38,299 bases of DNA, taken from assembly GCF_000333955.1 (NCBI RefSeq), contig NZ_CAPS01000096.1:1-38299 (forward strand). Direction: 5' to 3'. The position numbers and the translations under genes were made by a program. This document shows positions 8,483-16,578 of this stretch, one piece after another (the stretch's first letter is position 1; the number at the start of each line of letters is the position of its first letter). Under the pieces are notes generated by a model that saw only the letters and a list, made by a program, of their open reading frames with translations, searched no databases and was not told the origin of the DNA. This DNA comes from Rhodococcus sp. AW25M09 (GTDB lineage Bacteria; Actinomycetota; Actinomycetes; Mycobacteriales; Mycobacteriaceae).

Positions 8483-8709
8483 TGCGGGTCCTTCCGAATC
8501 GGCGTTGCCGTGAAGAGTGTCTCGATTGCGCCTGTGACAGGCCCTCTGACGGCTGCCCGGACGTCGGCGGCGTCGTACTCGAGCAGCCGAATCGCCCGCT
8601 CGACGAAGGCGCGATCGACGAAAGCACAGACGAGGAACACCCAGAACGCCGTCGTCGCCGACTTCGCGGTGGCGGCATCTGCCGAAGCGCGACGACGAAG
8701 ATTGCTCAC
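8479..8709 (-). CDS. small unknown protein at the head of the nir operon
   Basis: A 76-residue frame that I do not recognise. GTG 8709 has a perfect AGGAGG six bases upstream, and the TGA overlaps the nirB ATG, so it is almost surely translated and coupled to nirB. The N-terminus is basic and Ala-rich (SNLRRRASADAATAKS). A short hydrophobic run, FWVFLVCAFV, is followed by an acidic-basic helix (DRAFVERAIRLLEYDAADVRAAV), which looks more like a soluble helical protein than a membrane anchor. Its place as first gene suggests a role in nitrite reductase assembly, siroheme handling or translational control of nirB; that is inference only. The reading frame extends upstream but has no better start. 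Confidence 0.72.
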   Translation of the reverse strand: MSNLRRRASADAATAKSATTAFWVFLVCAFVDRAFVERAIRLLEYDAADVRAAVRGPVTGAIETLFTATPIRKDPQ

Positions 8710-8723
8710 GTACGGCCTCCTGA

Positions 8724-8744
8724 TCGGTGTATGCACCGAAGATA
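8724..8744 (-). promoter_or_regulatory. nir operon promoter element and leader palindrome
   Basis: Reading the minus strand, a TATCTT (8744-8739) makes a plausible -10 box. It is followed at once by the inverted repeat TCGGTG-CATA-CACCGA (8739-8724) and then the AGGAGG of the first nir gene (about 8720-8715). The palindrome would sit over the transcription start and first bases of the message, a typical place for a repressor site, or form a small hairpin next to the ribosome site. The -35 region is not clear. The sequence is certain; the function is inferred. Confidence 0.45.
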
Positions 8745-8834
8745 GGAAAGCCATGTTGCCGACGCGCTGCGTGCGGTGACTCGGAAGATTAACTCGGTCT
8801 CACGGGGCCGCGAGCGCCGGCGTGAGATACCGCG

Positions 8835-10076
8835 TCACCAGGTATCTTCGAGCATCCTCGGTCGGCAGGACAGGAATCCTCCGACGAGCAGAATTGCCAC
8901 GCATCCGGTCAACAGAACCAGCGGGAGTCCCCAGCCACCGGACTCCGCGTGCAACACCCCGAACAGGATCGGACCGGTCGAGGACACCACGTAGCCGAGC
9001 CCCTGGGTGAAGCCGGACAGCGAGGACGATCCGACCGCGGTACGAGTCCTGAGGTTGATCAGCGTCAGCGACATCGGGAAGGTCATCGTGCCGAGCCCGA
9101 CGAGACACACCCACACCACGGTCCCGGCCGTCGGAGACCAGTGCAGACCCGCAAAGCCGCAGAGGTAGCACACCGCCGCGACCACCACGATGCCGTACGG
9201 ATTGCGAACCCGCGCGCACAGCGTCGGAGTAGCCAGGGACGTGATCAATCCCATCGCCCCGAAGGCCGCGACCGACGCACCGGCCAGCGCTTCGCCGATG
9301 CCTGCGTCGATCAACAGCGTCGGCAGCCAGGTGAGCATCGAATAGGTGATCAACGACGTCATGGCGAACATCGTGACCATCCCCCACGCCAGTGAGGACC
9401 GTTGTATCCGGCCGCCGGACTCCACGTGAACCGCGGCCGAACCCGACTCGGCCGAGACGTCTTTCTCGTCGCGGCCGCGTCGGGCCACCACCACACCGAG
9501 CCACGGCAGCGCGGCGGCAAGGCCGACGACGGCCCAGATGCCGATGGACACGCGCCAACCGTGTGCGTTGGCGACGGGGACGGCCAGCAGAGGCGGCACC
9601 ATGGTGCTGACCTGCATGACGCAGATGTAGATGGTGCTGACCACGGCCAGGCGATCGGAGAAGTACCGCTTCACCAACGGCGGGATGACGACGTTGCCGA
9701 TGCCCATGCCGGCGAGAGCAATGGCGGACAGCGCGAGCAACGACGCGGTGTTCGGCGCAAACGCGCGGGTGGCCATACCGAGGGTGGTCAGCGTCATGGC
9801 CAGCAGGGCGGCCCGCTCGAGCCCGGTGCGCTTGGCGAGAAACGGAGTGGTCAGACCGAAGATGGCGAACATCGCAGGGGGCAACATGCCGACGAAGCCG
9901 ATCACCGTGGAACCGAACTGCAAATCGGTGCCGATCCTGCCGAACAGCGGGCTGATCGAGGTCACGGCGGCGCGCAGCGTCATGGCGGACAGAACGATCG
10001 CGGAGAACACCAGGATTCGCCCACGGAGGAGCGAAGTACCGACGAAGCGGGTATCGGGAACGGTGGACGCACTCAC
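8835..10076 (-). CDS. MFS transporter, CynX/NimT-like
   Basis: About 413 residues with some 12 membrane helices (for example ILVFSAIVLSAMTLRAAVTSI, LALSAIALAGMGIGNVVIPPL, WGLPLVLLTGCVAILLVGGFL). The start region SPLFGRIGTDLQFGSTVIGFVGMLPPAMFAIFGL and the GMGIGNV motif resemble the CynX/NimT (cyanate, 2-nitroimidazole) family of major facilitator transporters. Members often export small organic anions; the substrate here is unknown. GTG 10076 is preferred because a TATGAT lies six bases before it and would give a leaderless message; ATG 10103 is in frame but overlaps the putative operator. It diverges from a GntR regulator that probably controls it. Not part of the mycobacterial neighbourhood. 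Confidence 0.87.
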   Translation of the reverse strand: MSASTVPDTRFVGTSLLRGRILVFSAIVLSAMTLRAAVTSISPLFGRIGTDLQFGSTVIGFVGMLPPAMFAIFGLTTPFLAKRTGLERAALLAMTLTTLGMATRAFAPNTASLLALSAIALAGMGIGNVVIPPLVKRYFSDRLAVVSTIYICVMQVSTMVPPLLAVPVANAHGWRVSIGIWAVVGLAAALPWLGVVVARRGRDEKDVSAESGSAAVHVESGGRIQRSSLAWGMVTMFAMTSLITYSMLTWLPTLLIDAGIGEALAGASVAAFGAMGLITSLATPTLCARVRNPYGIVVVAAVCYLCGFAGLHWSPTAGTVVWVCLVGLGTMTFPMSLTLINLRTRTAVGSSSLSGFTQGLGYVVSSTGPILFGVLHAESGGWGLPLVLLTGCVAILLVGGFLSCRPRMLEDTW

Positions 10077-10082
10077 CGCGCA

Positions 10083-10123
10083 ATCATAGGATGACCGGAT
10101 CATTAGTTGCAAAGCCTTACTAT
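10083..10123. promoter_or_regulatory. divergent MFS/gntR promoters with central operator
   Basis: For the MFS gene (minus strand): -35 TTGCAA (10112-10107), an 18-base spacer, -10 TATGAT (10088-10083), then six bases to the GTG, a leaderless arrangement. The spacer holds an inverted repeat, ATGA-CCGGA-TCAT (10091-10103). For gntR (plus strand) a TACTAT at 10118-10123 could be the -10, which would put the same repeat over its -35 region. One bound GntR dimer could therefore silence both directions. Confidence 0.55.
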
Positions 10124-10157
10124 CGACGGCGCAACGTTCCCAGCCCAAGGAGTCCAC

Positions 10158-10847
10158 GTGCGGAATGTCCAGCGATCGAGCTTGATCAGCCAGGTCACCG
10201 CTGCGCTGCGCGACGAGATCACGTCGCAGCGATGGCCGGTGGGCACGCGCATCCCCACCGAACCAGAACTGTGCGAGATCACCGGCACCGGACGCAACAC
10301 CGTGCGCGAAGCTGTGCAGGCGCTCGTCCACGCGGGAATGGTCGAACGCAGACAGGGCTCGGGCACATTCGTCCTGACCAGCTCGAACCTCGGTGGAACC
10401 CTGGGCAGATACTTCTCGGACGCGCACCATCGCGATGTGACGGAGCTGCGGGAGACACTGGAGGTCACCGCCGCGGCACTTGCCGCCGACCGGCGTGACG
10501 AACACGACATCCGGGAAATGCTGGACGCGCTCGAACAGCGCAATACGGCCTGGTCGGACGACACCGAATTGGCCGATGCAGTGCGCCTCGACGCGCGCCT
10601 GCATCGCAGCATCGTGGCCGCCAGCCACAACGCTATCTATCTCGAATTCTACGATTCACTACTTCCGGTGATCCACCACACGATGGAGGACCACGTCGTC
10701 GTACACAACGAGGAATACCTCGCAGAGCACATTGCACTCGTCCACGCGGTCATCGACGGTGACGCCTCACGCGCAGCCGATGCCGCTCGATCACTGTTCC
10801 ACGAACTGTCCCAAGCACCTTCTCGCGCACCGGAACTCACAGAATGA
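10158..10847 (+). CDS. GntR family regulator, FadR subfamily
   Basis: About 229 residues. The N-terminal winged helix (QVTAALRDEITSQRWPVGTRIPTEPELCEITGTGRNTVREAVQALVHAGMVERRQGSGTFV) is canonical GntR. The C-terminal FCD domain is all-helical, with metal/effector residues spread over TELRETLE, DARLHRSIVAASHN and HIALVHAVIDGD; the Asp-His-His pattern is the usual FCD ligand set. GTG 10158 is chosen for its AAGGAG with five-base spacing; the frame is open to 10107, but that sequence holds the promoter. It probably represses the divergent MFS gene and itself through the repeat at 10091-10103. The effector is likely a carboxylate. The last 11 bp overlap the convergent gene. Confidence 0.9.
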   Translation: MRNVQRSSLISQVTAALRDEITSQRWPVGTRIPTEPELCEITGTGRNTVREAVQALVHAGMVERRQGSGTFVLTSSNLGGTLGRYFSDAHHRDVTELRETLEVTAAALAADRRDEHDIREMLDALEQRNTAWSDDTELADAVRLDARLHRSIVAASHNAIYLEFYDSLLPVIHHTMEDHVVVHNEEYLAEHIALVHAVIDGDASRAADAARSLFHELSQAPSRAPELTE

Positions 10848-11691
10848 GGCGCACCAGGTCTGCGGTGCGTGCCAGCCCCGGGAAGGCCTCCGACGTCGAT
10901 CTCGGATGGAGCGCATGAACGGCAAGACGAAAAATCAACGCGCGCAGTAACATCTGCGGCCACTCCGGCAGATCGTCCCAGCGGCCGACCAGACCGTCGT
11001 CGGCGTCGCCCCAGGACAACGCGTCGACCACAGCCACTCCGGCAGCCCACGACGCAGGACGCCAGTACGGCGTGATGTCGCTGATGCCGGGTGCGTCGCT
11101 GCCCGAGAACAACACCGTCCCGAACAGATCGCCGTGCACCAACTGATCCGGAGACTCGACCGGCTTACGCAGTGTCGCAAGTTGTTTGACCAATTCGAGG
11201 CTGGTCTTGCCATCACTCGACAACGGTTCGGGGGCACCTGCACCGCGCGCCGTCCGAAGTGGGACGGCCTCCCACGCCGCTCTGTCCGCCGCGACGAACA
11301 CATCCACATCGGCCCACGGTGCCACGGGAGGCTGCACGAGAAAACGAGGTCGCTCGAGCTGCGCCGTCGCTGCATGCAACCGCATCGACAACGAGACCAC
11401 CTCGTCGTGACGAGGCTCGGGTTCGCCGGCGACGAACGTGTCTGCGCGCCAGCCCGACACGACGTACCGGCCATCGGTGGAGCGCACGGGACGAGCGAGC
11501 CGAACCCCGTCCACCGACAATGTCTCGCGCACCTTGGCCGACCAGGCGGCGCGGGCATGGTCGGCCACCGGAGACAGAACGACATCACCCAGACGCCACC
11601 CGCCGTCCCAGTCCGCACCGAGAGGCGAGGGGTCGACGTCGCGCAGCCCGAACGTAGAGATCACGTGCTGAGGAGGTTCGACAGAGCTCAC
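10837..11691 (-). CDS. conserved actinobacterial protein, TIGR02569 family
   Basis: About 284 residues, resembling Rv3205c. Visible blocks are STFGLRDVDPSPLGADWDGGWRLGDVVLSPV, ARPVRSTDGRYVVSGWRADTFV and DQLVHGDLFGTVLFSGSDAPGISDITPYWRP. The LVHGDLFGTVLF...ISDITPYW part recalls the HGDxxxxN...DW catalytic core of aminoglycoside-phosphotransferase-like kinases, but the Asn is missing and the second Asp lies in ISDITPYW, so activity is uncertain. GTG 11691 is chosen because family similarity starts at SSVEPPQHV; other starts lie up to 11739. It directly follows moeZ and is probably co-transcribed with it. Confidence 0.8.
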   Translation of the reverse strand: MSSVEPPQHVISTFGLRDVDPSPLGADWDGGWRLGDVVLSPVADHARAAWSAKVRETLSVDGVRLARPVRSTDGRYVVSGWRADTFVAGEPEPRHDEVVSLSMRLHAATAQLERPRFLVQPPVAPWADVDVFVAADRAAWEAVPLRTARGAGAPEPLSSDGKTSLELVKQLATLRKPVESPDQLVHGDLFGTVLFSGSDAPGISDITPYWRPASWAAGVAVVDALSWGDADDGLVGRWDDLPEWPQMLLRALIFRLAVHALHPRSTSEAFPGLARTADLVRLIL

Positions 11692-11751
11692 GAATGCCAC
11701 GGTACCGCCGATCGCGGCGGCACTGCGGAGGACGCGCACAGTCGCGCCGCA

Positions 11752-12918
11752 TCAGTAGATGGGCATACCAGGGTCGATCTGCTTGGCCCACTCCACAATT
11801 CCGCCCTGCAGATGGGAGGCGTCGGAAAAACCGGCACCGACTACTGCGGCTAGCACTTCCGCGGACCTGACGCCGGTTTTGCAATAGAGGACGATCGGGA
11901 CGTCTTGCGGTAGATCGGCCATGGCCGCCCCGGAGAGAATTCGATCCTTCGGAATCAGGCGCGCGCCGTCGATGCGAACGATGTCCCACTCCACCGGTTC
12001 ACGCACGTCGATCAGAGCAACCCCGGTGCCGGAATCCAGCATCGTTCGTAGCTGCCCGGGAGTGATCGCCGCGTCATCGGATTCGGCCGGCGGAACAACT
12101 CCGCAGAATGCCTCGTAGTCGATCAGCTCGGTGATCGGAATTCGGTGCGGATCGCGGGTCAGCCCCACTGTCCGATAGCTCATTGCCAAGGCGTCGTAGA
12201 TCATCAGTCGGCCCAACAGCGTCTCGCCGATTCCGGTGATCAGCTTGATGGCCTCGGTCACCATGATCGACCCGATCGAGGCACACAGAACCCCCAGCAC
12301 TCCTCCCTCTGCGCACGAGGGAACCATGCCAGGCGGCGGAGCCTCGGGATACAGGTCGCGATAGTTGACGCCCACTCCGCCCGGTGCTCCGTCCCAGAAC
12401 ACCGAAACCTGGCCCTCGAATCGATAGATCGAACCCCACACGTACGGGATGCCCACCAAAGCGGCCGCATCGTTGACGAGGTATCGGGTGGCGAAGTTGT
12501 CGGTACCGTCGAGCACGAGATCGTAGTGCTCGAACAGTTCGAGCGCGTTCGAGGAGTCGAGGCGAACACGATGCAGCGTGACCTCGACGCCGTCGTTGAG
12601 TTCGAGAATCGAATCTCTGGCGCTGTCGGCTTTGGAGCGACCGACATCGGACCTTCCGTGAATGATCTGCCGTTGCAGATTGGACAGTTCGACATCGTCG
12701 AATTCCACTATTCCCAGGGTGCCGACGCCCGCGGCCGCGAGATAGAGCAAGGCGGGTGATCCGAGTCCCCCGGCACCCACGACGAGCACCCGGGCATTGC
12801 GTAGCCGCTTCTGACCCTCGGTCCCCACGCTGGGGATGATCAGATGACGGCTGTACCGGGCAACGTCGTCGGGCGTCAGTTCGCCTGCGGGTTCGACCAG
12901 CGGAGGTAGGTGGACCAC
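11752..12918 (-). CDS. moeZ: adenylyltransferase/sulfurtransferase MoeZ
   Basis: 388 residues with two domains. Residues 15-250 are an E1-like ThiF/MoeB adenylation domain: YSRHLIIPSVGTEGQKRL, ATP loop VVGAGGLGSPALLYLA, DDVELSNLQRQ, TDNFATRYLVND and the Cys of VPSCAEGGVLGV. Residues 285-388 are a rhodanese domain with the active-site loop YCKTGVRSAEV. MoeZ adenylates and thiocarboxylates small sulfur carriers such as MoaD (molybdopterin synthesis) and CysO (cysteine synthesis), moving sulfur through the rhodanese Cys. Equivalent to Rv3206c. The start is the GTG at 12918 (MVHLPPL), with GAGGAG rather far upstream. Apparently first in an operon with the TIGR02569 gene. Confidence 0.94.
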   Translation of the reverse strand: MVHLPPLVEPAGELTPDDVARYSRHLIIPSVGTEGQKRLRNARVLVVGAGGLGSPALLYLAAAGVGTLGIVEFDDVELSNLQRQIIHGRSDVGRSKADSARDSILELNDGVEVTLHRVRLDSSNALELFEHYDLVLDGTDNFATRYLVNDAAALVGIPYVWGSIYRFEGQVSVFWDGAPGGVGVNYRDLYPEAPPPGMVPSCAEGGVLGVLCASIGSIMVTEAIKLITGIGETLLGRLMIYDALAMSYRTVGLTRDPHRIPITELIDYEAFCGVVPPAESDDAAITPGQLRTMLDSGTGVALIDVREPVEWDIVRIDGARLIPKDRILSGAAMADLPQDVPIVLYCKTGVRSAEVLAAVVGAGFSDASHLQGGIVEWAKQIDPGMPIY

Positions 12919-13010
12919 GACGCAGCGACGCTCCTCGACTCGACAAAGCGATCGGTGACCCGATGCGCCGCCTTCGAATCTAATCCCCAGCTAGTCCGAA
13001 ACCCAGCCGA

Positions 13011-14090
13011 TCACCCTCGCGGGTAGGGCCACGGATTGAAACGGCACGTCTTGCCGTCCATGGGCACGACACCCTCCGGATCCAATCGCGCGATGTCGTC
13101 GTTGGACGTGCCGAACGTCTGCTGCATCATCACCGGAGCGAGCCCACCTTCGGTCTCGCACGGCTGATGCTGCTGGTAGCCGATCGCGTGGCCCACCTCG
13201 TGATTGATCTGGTACTGGCGGTACGAGCCGATGTCGCCCTGGAACGAAATCGCCCCGCGCACCCATCTCGGCTCGTTCAGGACGACTCGCTCGATCCCCG
13301 GGTTGTAGCAGGAGACCTCGAGTTGAATGTCGTAACCGCACGCCTGCCGGATCGACATCTGCGACGTCAGAGAAATCCTGAAGTCGGGGTCGCCCTGATC
13401 GATTCGCCGAAACGCGAATCGAGGGTCGTTCGTCCAACTCTTGGGATTGGCGAGTGTCTGATCGACCAGCCTGCCGAAGGACTCGTCGCCGCCGAAACCG
13501 ACCGTGTCCACCCCGTCCTCGACCTCGACGGTATACGTGAACACCCGCTCGGTCCCCTGGCCCACCTGCTCGGTGGCACCGGGCACCGTGTGCCACGTAT
13601 TTGCACCCTGGACCGCGAACGGACCACCGTCCGGTAGTTCACCCGACGACATCGACGACGCAAAATTGCCGTCGGCCTGTGGCGGCACACCGATGATCCC
13701 GGTGCCCGACGTCGTATCGGCGCTCAGGGCACCGAAACCGGGATCGGCATCGGCGCTCTGTGCGGCCGTACCGGCAATGGGCTCACCGGTGCGCACGGCG
13801 TCGAAGACGACGAGACCGGTGACCACGATCAGAATCGGCACCGCGTAGGCCCGCCAGCCGTACGTCGACGCGAACTTGCCCAACTTGCTTTGCTTGCGTA
13901 CGTCACGGTCGGGCCGAGGACTACGTTGCTTGACCTCGCGCTGCGTCGGGTCCCATTGCGCGCGGAGGGGTTGATGCGACCCGCGACTGCCCACAGTGCG
14001 CGGAAAGTCGTCCGACCGATCGTCGTACTCTTCGTCGACGTCGCCCGACTGCACACCTCCGCGGATACGCGGCCCGCCTCGGTCAGTCAC
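13011..14090 (-). CDS. DUF3152 membrane-anchored protein with metzincin-like motif
   Basis: 359 residues, similar to Rv3207c. An acidic and basic cytoplasmic N-terminus (1-75) is followed by one membrane segment (AYAVPILIVVTGLVVFDAV, about 80-98), so the rest is outside the membrane. The DUF3152 domain (about 155-355) contains NHEVGHAIGYQQHQPC, an HExxHxxGxxxH zinc-protease-type motif, then PVMMQQTFG, which resembles a Met-turn. Cys residues (ACGYDIQLEVSCYN, PCETEG, KTCRF) could form disulfides. This points to an exported zinc peptidase, although the third His is one residue later than in classical metzincins. The substrate is unknown. Divergent from the TetR gene across 300 bp. Confidence 0.86.
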   Translation of the reverse strand: MTDRGGPRIRGGVQSGDVDEEYDDRSDDFPRTVGSRGSHQPLRAQWDPTQREVKQRSPRPDRDVRKQSKLGKFASTYGWRAYAVPILIVVTGLVVFDAVRTGEPIAGTAAQSADADPGFGALSADTTSGTGIIGVPPQADGNFASSMSSGELPDGGPFAVQGANTWHTVPGATEQVGQGTERVFTYTVEVEDGVDTVGFGGDESFGRLVDQTLANPKSWTNDPRFAFRRIDQGDPDFRISLTSQMSIRQACGYDIQLEVSCYNPGIERVVLNEPRWVRGAISFQGDIGSYRQYQINHEVGHAIGYQQHQPCETEGGLAPVMMQQTFGTSNDDIARLDPEGVVPMDGKTCRFNPWPYPRG

Positions 14091-15044
<954 letters not shown>

Positions 15045-15065
15045 ACGAGACTGCTCCTCGAACGC

Positions 15066-15102
15066 CACACGCCCCTCACTCGATTCGAGTGAGGGGCGTG
15101 TG
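15066..15102. terminator. bidirectional terminator hairpin
   Basis: A perfect inverted repeat with 18-base arms (15066-15083 and 15085-15102) around one central base; the real loop would be ATT. It lies between the ends of the convergent TetR and DUF3107 genes, with a short T run (TTT) after it on the plus strand. It is the strongest hairpin between these genes and should stop transcription from both sides. Confidence 0.85.
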
Positions 15103-15120
15103 CTGCGTTTCCCGGCCGTC

Positions 15121-15348
15121 TCAGGCGGTCGCGAATCCGACCTTCCGAGAATCGGACGGACCGATCTCGACGTACGACACCTTGGCGGCCTGGATCAAGA
15201 ACTTGCGTCCCTTCTCGTCCTCCAACGACAGCACTCCGTCCTTTCCGGCGAAGGCGGTCGATACGAGCGCTTCGACCTCGGCCGGGGACTGCGTGCTGTT
15301 CACGACGAGCTCACGGGAACTCTCCGAAACACCGATCTTGACCTCCAC
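15121..15348 (-). CDS. DUF3107 family protein (TB9.4-like)
   Basis: A 75-residue protein that begins VEVKIGVSESSRELVVNSTQ and ends DEKGRKFLIQAAKVSYVEIGPSDSRKVGFATA, matching the short DUF3107 family that includes M. tuberculosis TB9.4 (Rv3208A). The predicted fold is a small alpha/beta domain of unknown function. GTG 15348 is chosen over the upstream start because GGAGG lies seven bases before it and relatives start at the same residue. Monocistronic, bounded by the hairpin at 15066-15102. Confidence 0.9.
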   Translation of the reverse strand: MEVKIGVSESSRELVVNSTQSPAEVEALVSTAFAGKDGVLSLEDEKGRKFLIQAAKVSYVEIGPSDSRKVGFATA

Positions 15349-15456
15349 GGTCAACCTCCGAACTCTCGACAACTCTGCTCACGCCAGGCTAGTGCAGCGG
15401 GCTCGACCCGAACGCCCGACGCCCTGTGCTGTCAGCGAACACCGCTATCGGGTAAG

Positions 15457-16236
15457 TCAGTCCAGGCCGAGCGAGGACATGCGTTCCGCGTGCTGTTCCT
15501 GCATTCGATCGAACAAGGCAACGACCCCGTTGAGATCGCCCGAAGCGGAAATGACGAGATCGGTCAACGACTCTCGTTGGGCGAGCACGAATTGCGCCTG
15601 GGTGATGGCTTCGCCGAGCAGACGGCGACCCCACAGCATCAGTCGCGCTTTTTCCTGCGAGCTCGCCCGCACCCGGTCCGATACTTCGTGAACCACGAAT
15701 TCCGAGTGTCCCGTCTCGGCGAGCACGTCGCGCACGATCTCCGCGACATCGGGATCGAGGCTGTGCGCGATCTGCCGGTAGAAGTCGGCTGCGATCCCGT
15801 CGCCCACGTAGGCCTTGACCAGGGACTCCAACCAGGTGGACGGCGTCGTCGACGCATGGTATTCGTCGAGCGCACGCTCGAACGGGGCCATCGCCGCGTA
15901 CACGTCGAGCCCACGGTCCGACAGGGCGCGCTCGAGGGTCTCGAAATGGCTCATCTCCGCTGCCGCCATGCTGGCCAGGGCCACACGCCCCTCCATGGAC
16001 GGAGCCATTCGGGCATCCTCGGCCAGACGGTAGAAAGCCGAGATCTCGCCGTACGCGAGGACGGCGAACAAATCCGGGACTCCGGGGTGATCGTGCGCGA
16101 TCGCCGGTTCTGTTCGGTCGCGGGACGGACTCCACTCGTCCTGCGCCGACCCGTTCGGATCAGCCGAACCCTCCGCCCCGACGAACGTGGTGGATGCGGC
16201 TACGGACGACGACGGCTCCGACGAGTGGGCTCCCAT
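15457..16236 (-). CDS. ferritin-like diiron protein, MiaE-related
   Basis: About 259 residues, similar to Rv3210c. A disordered, Ser- and acid-rich N-terminus (1-50) precedes a four-helix ferritin-like bundle. Likely iron ligands are the Glu of LAYGEISAFYRLAED, the ExxH of AAAEMSHFETLER, and the Glu and His of DVLAETGHSEFVVHEV. The bundle resembles tRNA hydroxylase MiaE and other ferritin-like fold proteins; the substrate is unknown. ATG 16236 (MGAHSSEP) is preferred since the upstream frame has no similarity. It is divergent from the DEAD-box helicase gene. Confidence 0.82.
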   Translation of the reverse strand: MGAHSSEPSSSVAASTTFVGAEGSADPNGSAQDEWSPSRDRTEPAIAHDHPGVPDLFAVLAYGEISAFYRLAEDARMAPSMEGRVALASMAAAEMSHFETLERALSDRGLDVYAAMAPFERALDEYHASTTPSTWLESLVKAYVGDGIAADFYRQIAHSLDPDVAEIVRDVLAETGHSEFVVHEVSDRVRASSQEKARLMLWGRRLLGEAITQAQFVLAQRESLTDLVISASGDLNGVVALFDRMQEQHAERMSSLGLD

Positions 16237-16578
16237 GGCTGGCAATCGTAGTCCCGTGCGCGATACCCCGTCGCAGCACGCGTAGTGAGGTGCCGTGACC
16301 GGCCGACGATGGATAATTCGGTTCGGCAAGCTACCATGGTGTTCGATCGTCGCTCGCGGACCGATGGAACGGACCGAAGGAACACGCGATGATCATCGAT
16401 AATGTGTGCGCACCTGATCCGGGTCGCCTCGACAGCTTCGCCGCAGCGGACATCACAGTCCGTGGCCGCGCTGAGGCTGGCGGCGACATCACATCGGATT
16501 GAGGGCATCGACTTCGGCCGGCAATAGGCCTGTGCCCTTCTCTCGTGCGCACGTTCGACCACGAGGAAGGCCAGTCCC
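16237..16578. other. 342-bp divergent leader region before the DEAD-box gene
   Basis: This region lies between the ferritin-like gene (minus) and the helicase (plus). It must hold promoters for both and probably a long 5' leader for the helicase, as is common for DEAD-box genes under cold or growth control. A small ORF at 16389-16502 with a strong ribosome site sits inside it and is listed separately. No obvious rho-independent terminator is seen. Confidence 0.45.
16389..16502 (+). CDS. candidate 37-residue leader ORF
   Basis: The ATG at 16389 has GAAGGAA six bases upstream, a better ribosome site than many real genes in this window. It encodes 37 residues beginning MIIDNVCAPDPGRLDSF and ending GGDITSD, and stops 76 bases before the probable helicase start. 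The peptide resembles nothing I know. It could be a leader peptide tying helicase expression to translation, or a small protein in its own right. Chance is possible because the frame is short. Confidence 0.4.
   Translation: MIIDNVCAPDPGRLDSFAAADITVRGRAEAGGDITSD

Noticed and set aside
8775..8795. GTGAC-N6-GATTA resembling a GlnR box before the nir operon
   Set aside because: The second half departs too far from GAAAC; too weak to call, although GlnR control would be expected.
8800..10083. 427-codon frame overlapping the MFS gene on the same strand
   Set aside because: Arg/His-rich translation typical of a shifted frame; the transporter frame has membrane helices.
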